A stretch of 64,000 bases of DNA from JABDQA01 sp963759125 (GTDB lineage: Bacteria; Desulfobacterota; Desulfobulbia; Desulfobulbales; Desulfocapsaceae), in the NCBI GenBank assembly GCA_963759125.1, contig CAVWXN010000002.1, positions 1 through 64,000 of the forward strand, read 5' to 3'. Numbering within the stretch: the stretch's first letter is position 1; each line of letters begins with the position of its first letter. The notes beneath the pieces are model-generated. The model was not told the origin of the DNA. It saw only the letters and a list, made by a program, of their open reading frames with translations, and searched no databases. Positions 47,610-55,714 of this stretch are shown piece by piece. The position numbers were made by a program, and so were the translations under genes.

Positions 47610-47680
47610 TAGACCGACAATAGTTCAGGAACCATGGCGGGATGGGTTTACCTTCTCGCCATTCGTTTTTTTGGAAACCA

Positions 47681-47813
47681 TGAAAAATTGTCGTTTCGCC
47701 CAATCTCTGCATTGCGCGCGACAATTTGATCCTCGTAATATCAATCATCTGCCTGCGGTAAATTTTCCGCACGCACCTTGATGCTGAACGAAAATCCTAA
47801 TTTTTACAAGGTA
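47681..47813 (+). repeat. 130-base structured repeat, copy E
   Basis: The copy begins TGAAAAATTGTCGTTTCGCC and ends near AAGGTACCTTAA. GCGCGCGACAATTTGA faces TAAATTTTCCGCACGC, and CACCTTGATGCTGAACG matches the shared 3' block. It lies between rpmB and the next plus-strand gene. Confidence 0.8.
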
Positions 47814-47830
47814 CCTTAAAGAGGTTTGTC

Positions 47831-48085
47831 ATGTCCGATCAGAAAATAGAATTTCTCCCCTACGAAGAAGCCGTCAAGATCGTTGCCGCCATTCAGGAGG
47901 AAGAGGATATTCATCAGGACAACAGGCGTATTCTCACCGTTTACAACTATGACGACAAAGAAGTGTGCTGGTTTGACTTCGTCGAGGTTATGGAAGCGGT
48001 GGGTGAGGTTGAGGCGGGACAGCGCAAGGAGGCGGTCCAGAATTATATCCTGAACCGTATTCCTACCTGGGCCCGAGATATCTGA
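47831..48085 (+). CDS. small acidic protein of unknown function, 84 residues
   Basis: I do not recognise this protein. It is acidic, with a patch of Glu and Asp (AAIQEEEDIHQDN) followed by a short aromatic beta-like part (VYNYDDKEVCWFDFVEVM) and an ending NRIPTWARDI. There is no signal peptide or membrane segment. GAGG lies eight bases before the ATG at 47831. It is convergent with the diadenylate-cyclase-like gene across 48 bases. Confidence 0.65.
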   Translation: MSDQKIEFLPYEEAVKIVAAIQEEEDIHQDNRRILTVYNYDDKEVCWFDFVEVMEAVGEVEAGQRKEAVQNYILNRIPTWARDI

Positions 48086-48133
48086 GCGATTTTTACGAAC
48101 ATCCCCAAAAGAGCCTGGTCAACTGGGTATCGA

Positions 48134-49588
48134 TCAGTCTACCTCCTTCAACCAGGTCTTTAACACCTCGGGTTCCACGTCTCCAGCGGAATTTGTCGCA
48201 CTGACCATATTTACATATTCATGACCGTTGCGGATCACCGATACGGGACGGTCTGCGGAAACTACGATGATAACCGTATCAGGGTGACAGGCAGTGAACC
48301 GCAGGGCCGAATTGTATCTGGCCCCCCGAGCCCGGTCCTCGTTGCCAATAGCCGTTCCGTCAAACAGGCAGGCAAAGCGGTGAAGTTTACGGTCGCTGCC
48401 GATTTGCAGGGCTCCGTCAACCCGGGCCAGGTCACAGGCCAGATCGAGCAGATTGGAGCGCTCCAGATCCAGTGGCTGATGCAGGTTCTGACCGGCTATG
48501 TGAGTGATGGGCTGATTCAGGTCCAGAACCACGGCGCAGCCGAAATTTTCGGTTTCGCCATAGTGGACGATTGAGGAAATGATATGGAACAGACTGCTTC
48601 TGATCGAACTGTCCAGGTCGTAATCGAGCAGCGCCTCTTCAACCTGAAAAAGTTTGGCCTGGTGAGTGGCCGATGAGTAGGCCCCGTCGGCGAAGCTGCA
48701 GACAGACTGATCATTGACCCGCAAAAAACCATAGAGTCCCTGAAAGTCAGCGGTCAGGAGAAAATGATCGATGCGTCCTCTGGCAATTCCCAGTATCTGT
48801 CTGCCGTCTGAAACCAGACGGTTGCGAAATTTTTGTACAGCCTGAAGCAGTTTCCTGACATGTTTGTGATTGTCGAGCTGGGGTTGTTCGGCTTCATGGA
48901 ATCGGGCCATGAAATCGATGGAATCTATATGTTCGGGCAGAATAAATGCCAACTCGCCGTGGGGGGATTTCAGTTCTTCTCTGGTCCTGGAAATTGCCAG
49001 AATGCCTTCTAATATCTGGTAGACAGAAAAACTGTTGGGATTGTCGACCTGGTTTGATCGTTCCAGTTCGTGGACAATATGGTCGTGCACCGCGTGGGTT
49101 GCATACTCGCGCAGGAACCTGCCCGAGATACCCGAATAGAGTTCCCGTTCATTGGCCACATCGTGTGAGAATCTGAGCGCCGCATGCTCAAGCCAGCGCT
49201 GAGAGGGGCCGGTTGAAAGAATTTCGGGATGGTGGTCGGTAAACCACATCTGATAGGGAACCGGGCCCGACTGACCGCCAACCGAGATGATACCGTCGAG
49301 TTCGAGATCTGCAACCCGTTCGATATGGCTGTAATGTTTGTCTGACAGGTAATGGAGGATTGATATGGGTCGGTTGTCCTCGTCAAAGAGTGCAGCCCTG
49401 ATTTTGGTTTCGTGTCCCCTCAGCAGACCGGCGGGATCACAGATGAAATATTCGTCGTCGATCGTAAGTCGATAAATCACCGCTACCCGGCTGGGACCAG
49501 AAAATCTGGTCAACCCGTCGCGGAGACCGATGAGAATTTCGCTGACCACCTGATTGGTGAAACAGTTGTCTGACAGGCGCGTATTCAT
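48134..49588 (-). CDS. diadenylate-cyclase-like (DAC/DisA_N) protein with a large N-terminal domain
   Basis: The C-terminal 130 of about 484 residues look like a DAC domain: LARVDGALQIGSDRKLHRFA has the DGA motif, and RGARYNSALRFT stands where DisA and CdaA have GTRHRAA, followed by a strand typical of the fold (VIIVVSADRPVSVI). The remaining N-terminal part of about 350 residues is unlike the DNA-binding or membrane parts of DisA and CdaA and may be a sensor domain. If active it would make c-di-AMP or a related dinucleotide. The ATG at 49588 is preferred over an upstream TTG at 49633. The neighbouring genes give no clue to the partner. Confidence 0.65.
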   Translation of the reverse strand: MNTRLSDNCFTNQVVSEILIGLRDGLTRFSGPSRVAVIYRLTIDDEYFICDPAGLLRGHETKIRAALFDEDNRPISILHYLSDKHYSHIERVADLELDGIISVGGQSGPVPYQMWFTDHHPEILSTGPSQRWLEHAALRFSHDVANERELYSGISGRFLREYATHAVHDHIVHELERSNQVDNPNSFSVYQILEGILAISRTREELKSPHGELAFILPEHIDSIDFMARFHEAEQPQLDNHKHVRKLLQAVQKFRNRLVSDGRQILGIARGRIDHFLLTADFQGLYGFLRVNDQSVCSFADGAYSSATHQAKLFQVEEALLDYDLDSSIRSSLFHIISSIVHYGETENFGCAVVLDLNQPITHIAGQNLHQPLDLERSNLLDLACDLARVDGALQIGSDRKLHRFACLFDGTAIGNEDRARGARYNSALRFTACHPDTVIIVVSADRPVSVIRNGHEYVNMVSATNSAGDVEPEVLKTWLKEVD

Positions 49589-49665
49589 TGGCTTTATTAT
49601 ACGCTTTAGAAGAGGGGGCAGGCAAGCCAACAATGGAGTAAAGGTGAAAATTCAGGGTAATTTCA

Positions 49666-49711
49666 GGGACACAATCCTTAATTTGAACTTCAAAATTAAG
49701 GATTGTGTCCC
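49666..49711. repeat. GGGGACAC-type palindrome, locus 6
   Basis: A long hairpin with arms GGGACACAATCCTTAATTTT-like on both sides (20 or so pairs) around a short centre. It is the only locus lying between two genes of the same direction, upstream of the DAC-like gene and downstream of the glycine-zipper gene. Confidence 0.85.
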
Positions 49712-49750
49712 TTTAAGTTGGTTACCTTTAGGTTGGCATCGCCGCCTAGA

Positions 49751-50317
49751 TCAATATTGATAGGCAACCCGTTGATTCAAGTGGTTGTTCGTCGGACGAT
49801 AGCCATTGTTTACGCTGCGCCGGGGTAGATACTCTCGGGGCTCTGAGCGATATCCGGCCGCTGACTCAGCTGGCGGTTCCACCAGTATCCAGCCCTCAGG
49901 CGTGGGACAAGCCGTGGTGATTATTTTTTCGGGTGCACCGTGTACAGTGCCGAGAATTTCCACCTCTCTGCAATCGCCCGAGAGGGCATGATAGCTGGGA
50001 ACAGGCCGATAATCATAACGATAGCCGCTGGGTTGTTCTCGATAGCCTGGCTCATAGCGGGGCTGATAACCAACTTCAGGATACTGAAGACTGTTTTTAT
50101 CCATTTCGTTGCCGACCATATAACCGACAAGGGTTCCAATAGTCGTGCCAATTAGAGTTGACTGGGTATCCCGGCCAATAGCCTGGCCGGCGATTGCCCC
50201 ACCACCAGCCCCGAGCAGCAGTCCCTTGATTCCTTTGTTGATTTTGAGATACTGGTCAGCCTGGGCCGTGGCGGCAGTGGTCAGGATCAAAACTGCTAAC
50301 ACTAGAATCTTTTTCAT
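49751..50317 (-). CDS. glycine-zipper surface protein with signal peptide
   Basis: The 188-residue precursor has a signal peptide (MKKILVLAVLILTTAATAQA) and then a glycine-zipper segment, LLLGAGGGAIAGQAIG and TTIGTLVGYMVGNEMD, as in the 17 kDa surface antigen family of outer-membrane-associated proteins. The rest is rich in Tyr, Pro and Arg and ends RVAYQY. A cysteine pair (GDCREVEI and TTACPTPEG) may form a disulfide. There is no lipobox. AAGGAGG precedes the ATG. The role is probably structural in the envelope. Confidence 0.78.
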   Translation of the reverse strand: MKKILVLAVLILTTAATAQADQYLKINKGIKGLLLGAGGGAIAGQAIGRDTQSTLIGTTIGTLVGYMVGNEMDKNSLQYPEVGYQPRYEPGYREQPSGYRYDYRPVPSYHALSGDCREVEILGTVHGAPEKIITTACPTPEGWILVEPPAESAAGYRSEPREYLPRRSVNNGYRPTNNHLNQRVAYQY

Positions 50318-50579
50318 GATGTTCCTCCTTGTGGAATTTTAGTCTACTGCTTTGTTATCTTTGTAGGTCGAAAAAGAGGATTTGAATAGGCGATATCAGG
50401 CGATGTCGGACTGATGTCGGGTCGGGCGGATTTGTAAGCTATTGATTTAGCGTGGTTTGGAACTCTTGAAGTATTTGCAGATTTTTGTGGGAAATAGGTT
50501 GGTACAGCCCTGCTGCAGTGAGGCATCTGGGTAGAAACTTAAAGCGTAAAAAACGGGGGTGAATCTGCTGATCAGCAAT

Positions 50580-51011
50580 TCAGCGTTTCTGGGCATCAAT
50601 TTTGATCAGTTTGCCCCCACCCGGCTTCCGGTATAGAATTTCTGCCGAGACTTTCGATAAATCAATCGGTTTCGCAGCGGTTACCGAAAATCGCAGTGTA
50701 CCTGCACGGGGATTTTTCACCAGCCACTTTACTTGTGATTTCTTTGGATCCAATTTCGCGTTCCTGGGGGAGGTCGCCTCGATCTTTGTCTGGGGTGCCA
50801 GTTCAATGATGGCGATGAGGTTGGTGGGAGGAGGAGCAGCCATCGAAACTTCAAGATTAAGATTCTGAGCTTGTTGCTGCAGAGTGGCCGCTACCTGTTC
50901 GGCCAGACAATCGACGGCTCCACTCGCAAGCACTATCGAGACAAGCAGTGGCAAAAAAAATAAACGTCCGAGATATCGTGTTTTGTAGCTCATAGTTCTT
51001 AGTTTGATCAT
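50580..51011 (-). CDS. secreted protein, partner of the membrane HTH protein
   Basis: The protein of 143 residues has an N-terminal export signal (GRLFFLPLLVSIVLASGAVD) and then one beta-rich domain. Part of this domain, IIELAPQTKIEA followed by VKWLVKNPRAGTLRFSVTA, resembles the periplasmic part of the preceding gene (IIKWLTK-type strand and SLFYYTITT). The start at 51011 was chosen because it overlaps the stop of the upstream gene by four bases (ATGA); an ATG at 50993 is possible. The family is not known to me. Its coupling to the sensor gene suggests it is a periplasmic ligand or accessory of it. Confidence 0.55.
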   Translation of the reverse strand: MIKLRTMSYKTRYLGRLFFLPLLVSIVLASGAVDCLAEQVAATLQQQAQNLNLEVSMAAPPPTNLIAIIELAPQTKIEATSPRNAKLDPKKSQVKWLVKNPRAGTLRFSVTAAKPIDLSKVSAEILYRKPGGGKLIKIDAQKR

Positions 51012-51976
51012 TGAATTATAGAGAATTGTTGTAATTCGGGATGCCACACATAGCCTTCTCCGAGCCACATCTCTTCGAGTAAATCCAGATCCAACGGGGC
51101 CGGGGTATCGTTAGCGAGAAGGTCGTAGACTTCCAGAATCTCTTCGTCACTGATCCGGTTGTCGCCATCGATATCGGCCCAGTGATGCAGACCGGAAATG
51201 GAATTGTTGTGGCCATCTATGGCAATTGGTTCTTCGCTATGGCCGTCTTGAATCGTTCCCGAGAATGCCAGACTGCCGTTATAGGATTTGTCGGTGGTGA
51301 TGGTGTAGTAAAACAGACTGGAACCGGAAATTTTCGTCAGCCATTTGATAGTACCGTTGTGACTGCCAGAGGACAACGGAAACGAACCACCCACTGTGGT
51401 GCCGGGGGGCAGATCCTCTTTGAGGATGATGGATATCTCTTCTTCAGATGGATTAGTTATCTGTAAAAACACTGGCAGCGGTCTGCCGGCGATGAAATGC
51501 GGTGAAACAATGCGTCTAGCCTCTATTGGGGGTGGAGGTGGCTCGGGGGCGAGGTGTCGCAGGGCGAACCAGGCAGCACCAATCAGCACCAGGAGAAGGA
51601 TAAGGATACTCAGGTGACCCGGTTTTCTGAACCAGGCGAGGGATTCTAAACCTTTACCCTCCGGTATGCTGGGTGAGGGGGGCTCGGCCGGATCTGCTGC
51701 CGCAGTGATGCCTTCATCAGCCAATAGAGATGCGGTTTCGGTAGAATCTAGAATTTCACTCAGTTCTACTTCGAGTGCTTCCGCGAGTTTGAGTCCGTTT
51801 TCTTTTTTAATTGTTGGGTATCTTTTATTTTCCCAACGGGAAACCGTGTCGGTGGTCACTTCAACGGCAGTAGCTACATAGAGTTGGGTGAGTCCTTTTT
51901 CCTCCCGTATGGCCCTGATTCTGGAGCCATCAATTTTGACCATGGCTGGCCCGGCTGGATAATTGTTGTCGCTCAT
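51008..51976 (-). CDS. membrane-anchored HTH protein with periplasmic EF-hand/dockerin-like motif
   Basis: The 322-residue protein has a Cro/C1 helix-turn-helix at residues 16-70 (IRAIREEKGLTQLYVATAVE, VSRWENKRYPTI), a Pro/Ala-rich linker, one membrane helix (HLSILILLLVLIGAAWFALR, about 121-140), and a periplasmic part. This part contains a beta domain (160-245) and a calcium loop DIDGDNRISDEE at 268-279, as in dockerins and EF-hands. The layout is that of a one-component transmembrane regulator. It is not RodZ, whose periplasmic domain differs. The following gene overlaps by four bases and shares the beta domain. The signal sensed is unknown; calcium or a cell-surface polymer is possible. 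Confidence 0.75.
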   Translation of the reverse strand: MSDNNYPAGPAMVKIDGSRIRAIREEKGLTQLYVATAVEVTTDTVSRWENKRYPTIKKENGLKLAEALEVELSEILDSTETASLLADEGITAAADPAEPPSPSIPEGKGLESLAWFRKPGHLSILILLLVLIGAAWFALRHLAPEPPPPPIEARRIVSPHFIAGRPLPVFLQITNPSEEEISIILKEDLPPGTTVGGSFPLSSGSHNGTIKWLTKISGSSLFYYTITTDKSYNGSLAFSGTIQDGHSEEPIAIDGHNNSISGLHHWADIDGDNRISDEEILEVYDLLANDTPAPLDLDLLEEMWLGEGYVWHPELQQFSIIQ

Positions 51977-52276
51977 AGCCTATATCTTATCAGAATTATA
52001 GGTTTTTGCCATTAACTTGCGTCAATCACATAACGGATCTTTTCCCTCAACTAATCGTTGCGAACAGAATTATATCATCGAAATAATACCTCTATGGTTG
52101 CGGTGAAATTCTTTGTGCGCCGTGCTTTAAGGAAAAAAGATTCGTCTCGTGATGGACACTGATAACGTAACGCACATCGGGTAGATGTCAGTCGATGTCG
52201 GCTATTATTGATCAGGGATATCCTCTATTGTTCTGGACAACAACCAGATATACCAACCGAACCAAAGGAGGATGGT
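51977..52276. other. divergent intergenic region of 300 bases
   Basis: No gene is supported here. On the minus strand TATAAT lies just upstream of the HTH gene start, with TTGACG 19 bases before it; the spacing is longer than ideal. The phrase GATGTCAG-TCGATGTCGG repeats near 52185 and a similar one lies near 50400, without a clear meaning. Confidence 0.4.
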
Positions 52277-52486
52277 ATGAAAAAAATGACCAGTGCATCG
52301 ATTCTCTTGATCTGTTTGATTTTTGTCGGTGGTAGTGTAAGAGCAGCAAGCAACAAATGCCGCGTTGTAGAGGCGGAAGAAAACAAAATGGTGCTCGAGT
52401 GTGAACGAGACACTTCTCAGTTTGCTTCCGGGGATCAGGTGAAGATCAAGTCGGTCCGCAAAGAGGCGGCGGTGGAGGGGTGCTGA
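52277..52486 (+). CDS. small secreted protein of unknown function, 69 residues
   Basis: A strong ribosome binding site (AAAGGAGG) precedes the ATG at 52277. The product has a signal peptide (MTSASILLICLIFVGGSVRA) and a mature part of about 45 residues: NKCRVVEAEENKMVLECERD, a basic patch with VKIKSVR, and a final cysteine. The composition suggests a small disulfide-bonded beta hairpin or OB-like strand pair. I do not recognise a family. It converges with the RNB gene and ends directly next to its stop. Confidence 0.65.
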   Translation: MKKMTSASILLICLIFVGGSVRAASNKCRVVEAEENKMVLECERDTSQFASGDQVKIKSVRKEAAVEGC

Positions 52487-54499
52487 TCACCAGTCGAAGC
52501 GGACGCTGTTGTCGAGTGGATCGACCTTGACCGGTCTGACCCGGACCTGAGTACCTGGTTCTGGGGCAGGTAGTCGGGTGGCAGGCAGGTCGATATCCAT
52601 GAGGATGTCAACCAGTACCAGATTGACACGTTTGGGGCCGCTGTCGATGACCATCGCCTCCATATAGCTGTTCTTTCTCTCCTCGAGATATTTCAACAGC
52701 CAGTAGCGATGGCGCTGCTGCTTGACATTGTTGGCAGTGGCAAGGGTTCGGTTGATTACCGAAGTGAAGTCCTTGCACATCTCCAGCGTGAAGCAGAGGC
52801 TTTTTCGGCGAATCAGATTGTTGATCTGGTGCTGCATGACCAGATCGAGCAACCTTCTGATGGGTGAGGTGACCGTGGTATAAAAACTGACACCGAGGCC
52901 GCTGTGGGGTTTGGCTTCGGTCGACAGTTCACTGCGCGGCAGATTTTTGCGCTGCAGGCTATTGAGATAGAGGTCATCATCGTCGCCTTGCACTACCCGC
53001 CTGGTTATCTTCCCCTGGGATCTGAACAACCCGGGAGCCATACGGTCGGAGACAAAACGGGCACTCTCGGTATTGGCCAGAATCATCATTTCGGAAACGA
53101 TCGTTCTGGCCGGTGTATCTGTTTTGCCAAGAGAGACGCTGACTTTTGAGTTGTTATCTATATGGATGTTGACGTCCGGAAAGGGAAGCAGCAAGGCCCC
53201 TGAGCGCAGGCGCCGTTCGCGCAGCTTTATCCGCATTTGGTTGAGAATCCTGAGTTCCGGGTCCGACTGGATCATCCGGTCGGCATCCTCATAGGTCAGC
53301 CGCCTGGCAACCCGGATAATCGACGGAATGATTCGTACCCGCAGCACTTCAGCATCGGGGGACAGGAGGATCATGTGACTGTAGGCGGCCCTGATCTCTC
53401 CCTGGATAAGGCTGCACATTCCCTGGGAAATGTGACGCGGCAGCATCGGCACCTGACCTTCGGGGAAGTAGATCGAGGTCCCTCGATTCATCGCTTCCTG
53501 GAACAGGGAGTCGCCGGGTCGCACGTAGTGGGCCACATCAGAGATGTGGATCCCGATCAGGTAGTTGCCGTCCTGTTCCTCCACTGTCAGGGCATCGTCG
53601 AAATCGAGTGTGGTGACCCCGTCGATGGTCAGCGATTTTAAATGGGTGAGATCGCGGCGATCAGGATCGTCAAACAGAGAAGCGTTGCCGCATTGAAGGA
53701 TGGCTTCCGCCCGGTGTCGTGCCTGGGTCGAGAAGGAAACAGGCAGATTGGCTCGCAAGAGCGGCAGGTTTTCATTGGGGTTCCAGACACCGGCCTTGAC
53801 ACACAGGTGATGGGTGTCGTGTGGTCTGGTAAATCCTGACTTCTGCAAAATTTTCCTAGCCAGATCTGCCTCTTGGGCCTCTGAGCCGTGGAGATAATAA
53901 TTCTGCAGGGCACTCATTACCTGTTCGTCCAGCTCGCTGAAAGCTGATTCGCTGATTTCGCCGCGGTCAATTCGGCCCAGCAGTTCGGCACCAGTGCTGA
54001 TCAGTTCTTCCTTCAAGGCCTCCTTCTCTAACATGAGGCGGAGCTGATCTACCTTTTCCGGGGAATGGACCTTGATCTTTCCTTCGCGGTATTTAAAAAA
54101 CAGTTTGTCATTGAATACCGAGCGCAGGAACGCAGAGACGATATCGTCATTGGCGGAACGGCCAAAGGTGAGTTCGGCGAGGAAGTCCGGTTCGAAAGTG
54201 TCGGTGTTCTCGTTGCAGGTCAATTCCCACAACATCTCCAGATCCACCCTCTCCATAAGGCTATGGCGTTTTTCGGTGGTGCTGCGCAACAGTCTGACCA
54301 GACTGTCACGGTCGGAGTCACCGCTGTAACTGCAGGATGAGCAATGGACGATACGGGAAACCGGCAGATTCAGCTCGCGACCATTCTGGTTGACAAGCCG
54401 TATCCTTTTCGGCTGACTGTCGGTGACGTAGCCACAGATAAATTTCCCGTTGTCCAGATACTCAATGAGTTTACCTGAACTAACGCTGATAAAAGACAT
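52487..54499 (-). CDS. RNB-domain exoribonuclease (RNase II/R family)
   Basis: The 670-residue protein has an N-terminal region of about 250 residues and then a RNB catalytic domain with TLDFDDALTVEEQDGNYLIG, HISDVAHYVRPGDSLFQEAM, NRGTSIYFPEGQVPMLP and SYEM-type later blocks; the aspartates of LDFDDAL are metal ligands. A short S1-like part ends the protein (VKVDPLDNSVRFDW). Such enzymes degrade RNA from the 3' end in the cytoplasm. It is shorter than RNase R and lacks its basic tail, resembling the RNase II-like proteins of Desulfobacterota and cyanobacteria. It is divergent from era. Confidence 0.87.
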   Translation of the reverse strand: MSFISVSSGKLIEYLDNGKFICGYVTDSQPKRIRLVNQNGRELNLPVSRIVHCSSCSYSGDSDRDSLVRLLRSTTEKRHSLMERVDLEMLWELTCNENTDTFEPDFLAELTFGRSANDDIVSAFLRSVFNDKLFFKYREGKIKVHSPEKVDQLRLMLEKEALKEELISTGAELLGRIDRGEISESAFSELDEQVMSALQNYYLHGSEAQEADLARKILQKSGFTRPHDTHHLCVKAGVWNPNENLPLLRANLPVSFSTQARHRAEAILQCGNASLFDDPDRRDLTHLKSLTIDGVTTLDFDDALTVEEQDGNYLIGIHISDVAHYVRPGDSLFQEAMNRGTSIYFPEGQVPMLPRHISQGMCSLIQGEIRAAYSHMILLSPDAEVLRVRIIPSIIRVARRLTYEDADRMIQSDPELRILNQMRIKLRERRLRSGALLLPFPDVNIHIDNNSKVSVSLGKTDTPARTIVSEMMILANTESARFVSDRMAPGLFRSQGKITRRVVQGDDDDLYLNSLQRKNLPRSELSTEAKPHSGLGVSFYTTVTSPIRRLLDLVMQHQINNLIRRKSLCFTLEMCKDFTSVINRTLATANNVKQQRHRYWLLKYLEERKNSYMEAMVIDSGPKRVNLVLVDILMDIDLPATRLPAPEPGTQVRVRPVKVDPLDNSVRFDW

Positions 54500-54679
54500 G
54501 TAGTAGACCGAAAACCCGTGGGCCCGGTAAAATTCCTAACGGTATTCCATCTCCTCCGTGCAAAAACGAATGGGAAACAGATCCTTTTTATCCTCAAATT
54601 TAAAAATATAGTGTATTTTCCACTTTTCTCCACACATATCTCGATGAATGTAAAATAAACTGACCAAAACGACTGATCC

Positions 54680-55597
54680 ATGGATTTGATCGATTCCGAA
54701 CTAATAAAATCCGGCGTGGTAGCGCTGGCCGGCCCCCCTAATGCCGGCAAATCGACCCTGCTCAACAGTCTTCTCGGTCAGAAAATTTCCATTGTCACTC
54801 CCAAACCGCAGACCACCAGAAACCGTATCGCCGGCGTTCTCAACGGGGATGGCTATCAGATCGTTTTGCTTGACACACCGGGCTTGCACCGTTCAACACT
54901 GCTCCTCAACAAGGAAATGGTGCAGGTGGCGCTCGACTCACTTCACGGGGTTGAAGCCGTGGTCTTCATGGTTGACGCTTCCCGGGCCTGGAGTCAGGAA
55001 CAGAATGGAGCCAGAGGGGAGGAGTACAAATCTTATCTTGAAGAGGTCGAAAGCCCGGCTTTTCTGCTGCTCAACAAAGTAGATCTCATTGATAAGGACG
55101 AGCTTCTGCCGATTATCGATTTTTACTCGAAACTCTATCCCTTCAAAGGGGTAATCCCTGTCTCGGCCCTCAAAGGGGATGGCCTCGAACGATTGGTGGA
55201 GGAGCTTGTGGGCCTGATGCCGCAGGGGTTTCGGTATTTTCCCGACGACGTGCCGACCGATGCCACCGAGCGTTTTTTAAGCGCAGAGATAATAAGGGAA
55301 AAAGTATTTTTGTTGACCGGCCAGGAGATTCCCTACTCCTCGGCAGTACTGATCGAGTCTTTCAAGGAGGATGAGCAGCGGAAACTGGTGGAGATTCATG
55401 CCTCGATCTACCTGGAACGGAAGTCACAGAAAGGCATTATTATCGGTAAAAGGGGAGACAAAATAAAGCAGATCGGTACGGCGGCGCGGAAAGACATCGA
55501 GGAGATGCTGGATTGCCGGGTCGCCCTGCATCTCTGGGTGAAAATCCGCAAGCATTGGTCGCGGGATCAGCGGTTTCTTAAAGAACTGGGGCTTTAG
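54680..55597 (+). CDS. era: GTPase Era
   Basis: The 305-residue protein has the GTPase motifs ALAGPPNAGKSTLLNSLLG (G1), PQTTRNRIAG (G2), LLDTPGLH (G3) and LLNKVDLID (G4), then a C-terminal KH domain (KGIIIGKRGDKIKQIGTAAR, CRVALHLWVKIRKHW). The G1 loop has GPPNAGKS where GRPNVGKS is usual. Era binds 16S rRNA and is needed for assembly of the small ribosomal subunit. A GGGGACAC palindrome pair lies just behind it. Confidence 0.95.
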   Translation: MDLIDSELIKSGVVALAGPPNAGKSTLLNSLLGQKISIVTPKPQTTRNRIAGVLNGDGYQIVLLDTPGLHRSTLLLNKEMVQVALDSLHGVEAVVFMVDASRAWSQEQNGARGEEYKSYLEEVESPAFLLLNKVDLIDKDELLPIIDFYSKLYPFKGVIPVSALKGDGLERLVEELVGLMPQGFRYFPDDVPTDATERFLSAEIIREKVFLLTGQEIPYSSAVLIESFKEDEQRKLVEIHASIYLERKSQKGIIIGKRGDKIKQIGTAARKDIEEMLDCRVALHLWVKIRKHWSRDQRFLKELGL

Positions 55598-55629
55598 GCA
55601 TGGTGTCTTAAATTCGCTGCCCAAAATGT

Positions 55630-55714
55630 GGGGACACAATACCTAAGGTGTCCCAAAATGAAGGTTTATCCGAAGGAGATCTTTCCAAAGGGACACCTTA
55701 AGTATTGTGTCCCC
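55630..55714. repeat. GGGGACAC palindrome pair, locus 7
   Basis: Elements at 55630-55654 and 55690-55714 form an inverted pair across 35 bases, with arms GGGGACACAATAC and its complement. They lie between the convergent era and DUF1992 genes and overlap the last codons of the latter. Confidence 0.85.

Noticed and set aside
50344..50526. Small open frame between the glycine-zipper gene and the secreted protein gene
   Set aside because: No ribosome binding site, low-complexity content and no motif; the interval shows nothing supportable.
21557..55714. GGGGACAC elements as a CRISPR array
   Set aside because: The copies are kilobases apart, lie at gene borders and have no spacers or cas genes.
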